Program-made: the position numbers and the translations under genes
Source of the DNA: an uncultured Spirochaetaceae bacterium
GTDB lineage: Bacteria > Spirochaetota > Spirochaetia > Sphaerochaetales > Sphaerochaetaceae
NCBI GenBank assembly: GCA_944389505.1
Contig: CALXMP010000014.1
Span: 1-35,749, forward strand
DNA length: 35,749 nucleotides
Direction: 5' to 3'
In this document: one piece after another, positions 34,401 through 35,749 of the stretch
How positions within the stretch are numbered: the stretch's first letter is position 1
Layout: every line of letters begins with the position of its first letter
The notes under the pieces: model-generated
The model's database searches: none
Told to the model about the DNA's origin: nothing
What the model saw: only the letters and a program-made list of their open reading frames with translations

Positions 34401-34770
34401 ATTCGAGGCATACAAGAAGATCGCATCCGTTTCCACAGAAGGGCAGCTTGAAGGGCTCAGGGCAGAGATGGAGAACAGGTATGGAACCATGCCTGAGGAG
34501 GTTGATAACCTCTTCTGCATAGCGGAGATAAAGATTATATGCAGAAGCCTCTCTATATTCCATCTCTCAGAGTCCAGGGGTGTTGTCGAGATTGAGTTCT
34601 CGAAGCTCTCTGATCTCAATCCTGACAGGGTAATAAATCTCCTGCGCCTTGCTGATGGGAAGATCCAGCTTGACAGCAGGAGGATGAACTATATGCGCAT
34701 GGAGACCGGCGCAGTATCGCTTAAAGATAAGGCTGTATTCATACTGGAGCAGCTAAGGAGACTCTTATGA
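31498..34770 (+). CDS. mfd: Transcription-repair coupling factor Mfd
   Basis: Removes stalled RNA polymerase at DNA lesions and recruits UvrA. Seen: UvrB-like N-terminal module, the RNA-polymerase interaction domain ([18 protein letters not shown]), RecG-like translocase with Walker A GDVGYGKT, the [10 protein letters not shown] box, [28 protein letters not shown], and a C-terminal D7 domain. The 1090 residues are slightly short of the usual 1150. The TTG start at 31498 is the first codon after an upstream in-frame TAG/CTG and has no ribosome binding site; GTG at 31534 is an alternative. The stop overlaps the trmB ATG (ATGA), so translation is coupled. Confidence 0.96.
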   Translation: MPKEFLSDNIQQVDRAFQDIVADYIKRSRVFSDFKDGRGRIIRADGLDYYPLSRAVRYIAGRRRGRVFVIASTEEFAKSLITDLSDSDDIPAVMIPSDGKQLYSSYTASASEYEQKSALDTLSEMKHGIAVISLRAFVSPMLSPESLERYSLKLKPGDPFDPQAIGAELADAGYFRSPSCYEEGSFSIRGEVMDIFPFASEYPIRIYADWDKIGRIAAFDPMTQKASKEFGRVSISLISGSTSPRLSGISSYIRPDDYFILSGFERLETSWNAMQNEAKARFREAYKENPDAVLPEKLLYDWEGFVRSLSEGFFIYDISSPEYFHFSISASRSYFGNVTYFKDDLSGMLKNGWKVYVIAPSAVQEERLRNVLRDYPVDILVGDISSGFQIEDVPMLVVLDSEIFGRKKSRSKSIVETISSPLDSFVELKEGDFVVHVNYGIGSFVKIERVKTSRTERDYIKIRYANDDFLYVPIEQADLVQKYIGNDGRPPKLDSLGSQSWNRKKEKAIRNAAELAAELVHLYAARQAVHGYPFEKDKDWQVQFEASFPFTETPDQLKCIEDIKKDMESDKVMDRLVCGDVGYGKTEIAFRAAFKAVMSGKQVAFLAPTVILAEQHYNNFRKRLGSFPVVPGILSRFVPAKDQRKTLQGIADGSVDILFGTHKILQKDVRFKDLGLLIVDEEQRFGVKDKERIKAMKTNIDSLTLSATPIPRTLYMSLLKVRDMSLLTTAPRERQPIETEIRQFDPAVIGEAIKRELDRGGQVFYLHNRIDDLEDVCQMIRSQVRYAIVESAHGQMEAKDLEDIMHRFVYEGIQVLVSTTIIENGIDIPNVNTIIIDHADRFGLSQLYQLRGRVGRSDRKAYCYLLYEDRSALNDDALRRLRVLSENTALGSGFKVAMKDMEIRGAGNILGREQSGHLEAVGLDMYMRLLEEEVDRLTDNEKEARPVLLELDYSGFIPDQYIPDPSSKFEAYKKIASVSTEGQLEGLRAEMENRYGTMPEEVDNLFCIAEIKIICRSLSIFHLSESRGVVEIEFSKLSDLNPDRVINLLRLADGKIQLDSRRMNYMRMETGAVSLKDKAVFILEQLRRLL

Positions 34771-35486
34771 CAGATGAGGAGCTTTTCCAGAAGCTGGGAA
34801 AGATCGAGATAAGGGAAGGGAAGGAACGGCAGATAAAAAGCTATGTCCTCCGTAATAATGTCCTATCTGATAAGGAGAAGGAAACCGTGGCAGCATATAT
34901 GCCCCAGTACGGCTTCTTCTTTGAGGACAGGATTATCGACTATAAGGAGCTGTTCGGCTCGGATAAGCCCGTGATAATCGAGATAGGGTTCGGCATGGGC
35001 GATACGACACAGCAGGTCGCTATAAGAAGACCGGAGTACAACTATATCGGGATAGAGGTCTTCCTGCAGGGATTCGTAAAGCTTCTGAAGCACCTAGGGG
35101 AAGATAACCTGGATAATGTCAGGATAATCCGTTTCAATGCCGTCGATGTCATTACGCATATGATAGCTGACGGATCCATCCAGGGCTTCCATATCTTCTT
35201 CCCCGATCCGTGGCCTAAGAAGAAGCACCATAAGCGCCGCCTCATGCAGCTTCCTTTCCTTCATCTTCTTGCAACGAAGCTCGTGAAGGGCGGGTATATC
35301 TATATGGTCACAGACTGGGAGGAGTACGCTGAGGAGACTGTGGAGACAGCCAAGGGAGAGCCGCTGCTCTATAATCCATTCTTCGGATTTGCTCCCCCTG
35401 TAGCATGGAGACCAGTGACGAAATTCGAACAGAAAGGCATGGAAAAAGAGTATTCAATCAATGAAATATGGCTGGAGCGTGTCTGA
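34767..35486 (+). CDS. trmB: tRNA (guanine-N7-)-methyltransferase
   Basis: Methylates G46 in the tRNA variable loop using SAM. The SAM-binding IEIGFGMGD lies near residue 70, IGIEVFLQG follows, and the hallmark FFPDPWPKKKHHKRRL sits mid-protein. It ends with a Thr-Lys-Phe-Glu motif (TKFEQKG). The 239 residues are normal; an N-terminal ~45-residue extension (SYVLRNNVLSDKEKE) precedes the fold and is common in spirochaete and Gram-negative homologues. The ATG shares four bases with the mfd stop. Confidence 0.95.
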   Translation: MTDEELFQKLGKIEIREGKERQIKSYVLRNNVLSDKEKETVAAYMPQYGFFFEDRIIDYKELFGSDKPVIIEIGFGMGDTTQQVAIRRPEYNYIGIEVFLQGFVKLLKHLGEDNLDNVRIIRFNAVDVITHMIADGSIQGFHIFFPDPWPKKKHHKRRLMQLPFLHLLATKLVKGGYIYMVTDWEEYAEETVETAKGEPLLYNPFFGFAPPVAWRPVTKFEQKGMEKEYSINEIWLERV

Positions 35487-35569
35487 ATTTGCCTTATTTC
35501 CAGCAATTCTGGATGTATCACTACTTTTTCGTTGTTAATAATCAGCTGATATAGTAGCATGGAATTGAA

Positions 35570-35629
35570 CTAGTAGCTGTCGTTGGGGAAAAAGATCTGC
35601 TCGTTCAGAGGCGCATCCTGCACCCATAT
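35570..35629 (-). other. Possible decayed C-terminal coding fragment
   Basis: On the minus strand a short frame ends with residues QDAPLNEQIFFPNDSY and a TAG. Its composition looks like a genuine protein C-terminus, but no start or intact upstream domain is visible and a hairpin lies just upstream. It may be a relic of a gene disrupted near the element at the window end. The rest of 35487-35569 shows nothing recognisable. Confidence 0.2.
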
Positions 35630-35660
35630 GAAAGCCCGGAAGCAATGCCTCCGGGCTTTC
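35630..35660. terminator. Strong hairpin, probable terminator
   Basis: GAAAGCCCGGA (35630-35640) pairs perfectly over 11 bases with TCCGGGCTTTC (35650-35660) around a nine-base loop. The T-tract is short on both strands (TTTC), so it could act as a bidirectional terminator for trmB and for anything arriving from the right. Confidence 0.55.
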
Positions 35661-35672
35661 TGACATTCATAT

Positions 35673-35749
35673 GAGAGACTGTAAATAAGTTTGTGGACAT
35701 TTGAGAAAGCTCCTAAGCTGGAAGGAAGAAGGCATAGGAGTTTTTGTTA
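35673..35749 (+). mobile_element. Probable left end of an IS256-like insertion sequence (partial)
   Basis: GAGACTGTAAATAAGTTTGT and the following GGACATTTGAG resemble the terminal inverted repeat of IS256/Mutator-type elements. About 60 bases later AGGAG (35736-35740) is followed by TTTTTGTTA at the window edge, a plausible ribosome binding site for a transposase start just outside. The transposase itself is not in the window, so this is a partial, tentative call. Confidence 0.4.

Noticed and set aside
1-35749. CRISPR array, tRNA genes or prophage structural genes
   Set aside because: No regular direct repeats with spacers, no cloverleaf with TTC-A-x-x-C arm, and no capsid, tail or integrase motifs were seen.

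Overview
The window looks like a chromosomal segment of a host-associated spirochaete (Treponema/Sphaerochaeta-like lineage). This is inferred from gene content, not proven: a bacterial XPB helicase paired with a helicase-associated partner, a fused type I dehydroquinate dehydratase-shikimate dehydrogenase, and otherwise standard housekeeping genes at middling GC, with a few very AT-rich intergenic blocks. It opens on the last bases of a 5S rRNA and closes on what looks like the terminal repeat of an insertion sequence.

Layout. 1-2742: 5S 3' end, terminator, typA, and xth convergent with it. 2743-4100: AT-rich leader, then a short ParA ATPase and a ribbon-helix-helix (RHH) partner closed by a strong terminator, a plasmid-type partition cassette in a chromosomal setting. 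4186-7094 (minus): a self-cleaving LexA/CI-type repressor followed by a UvrD/Rep helicase, with a palindromic operator candidate upstream. 7095-7451: a truncated MATE transporter. 7704-13838 (plus): four accessory genes, namely two Sel1-repeat proteins, a 674-residue unknown protein with C-terminal membrane segments, and a YwqG/DUF1963 protein. This is the least explained part of the window. 13978-17834 (minus): a tightly packed operon of beta-hydroxyacid dehydrogenase, HAD phosphatase, divergent PAP2 protein, rRNA m5C methyltransferase and DUF362-ferredoxin. 17975-20501 (minus): ABC-F ATPase and maf.

20590-27378: aroDE faces a minus-strand operon of a membrane protein, aroK, aroC, XPB helicase and its partner, so shikimate and DNA-repair genes are interleaved. 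27409-30242: dNTP triphosphohydrolase, the ribonucleotide reductase repressor nrdR, an ACT-like putative regulator and a THEP1-like NTPase, several of them plausibly linked to nucleotide control. 30193-31014: an inositol-phosphatase family enzyme. 31015-31497: an AT-rich gap. 31498-35486: mfd and trmB, translationally coupled.

DNA repair and nucleotide homeostasis recur: xth, the repressor-helicase pair, XPB plus partner, maf, dgt, nrdR and mfd. Convergent neighbours repeatedly overlap at their 3' ends (8, 41, 20 and 50 bases), which marks a compact genome. No tRNA or CRISPR array was seen.
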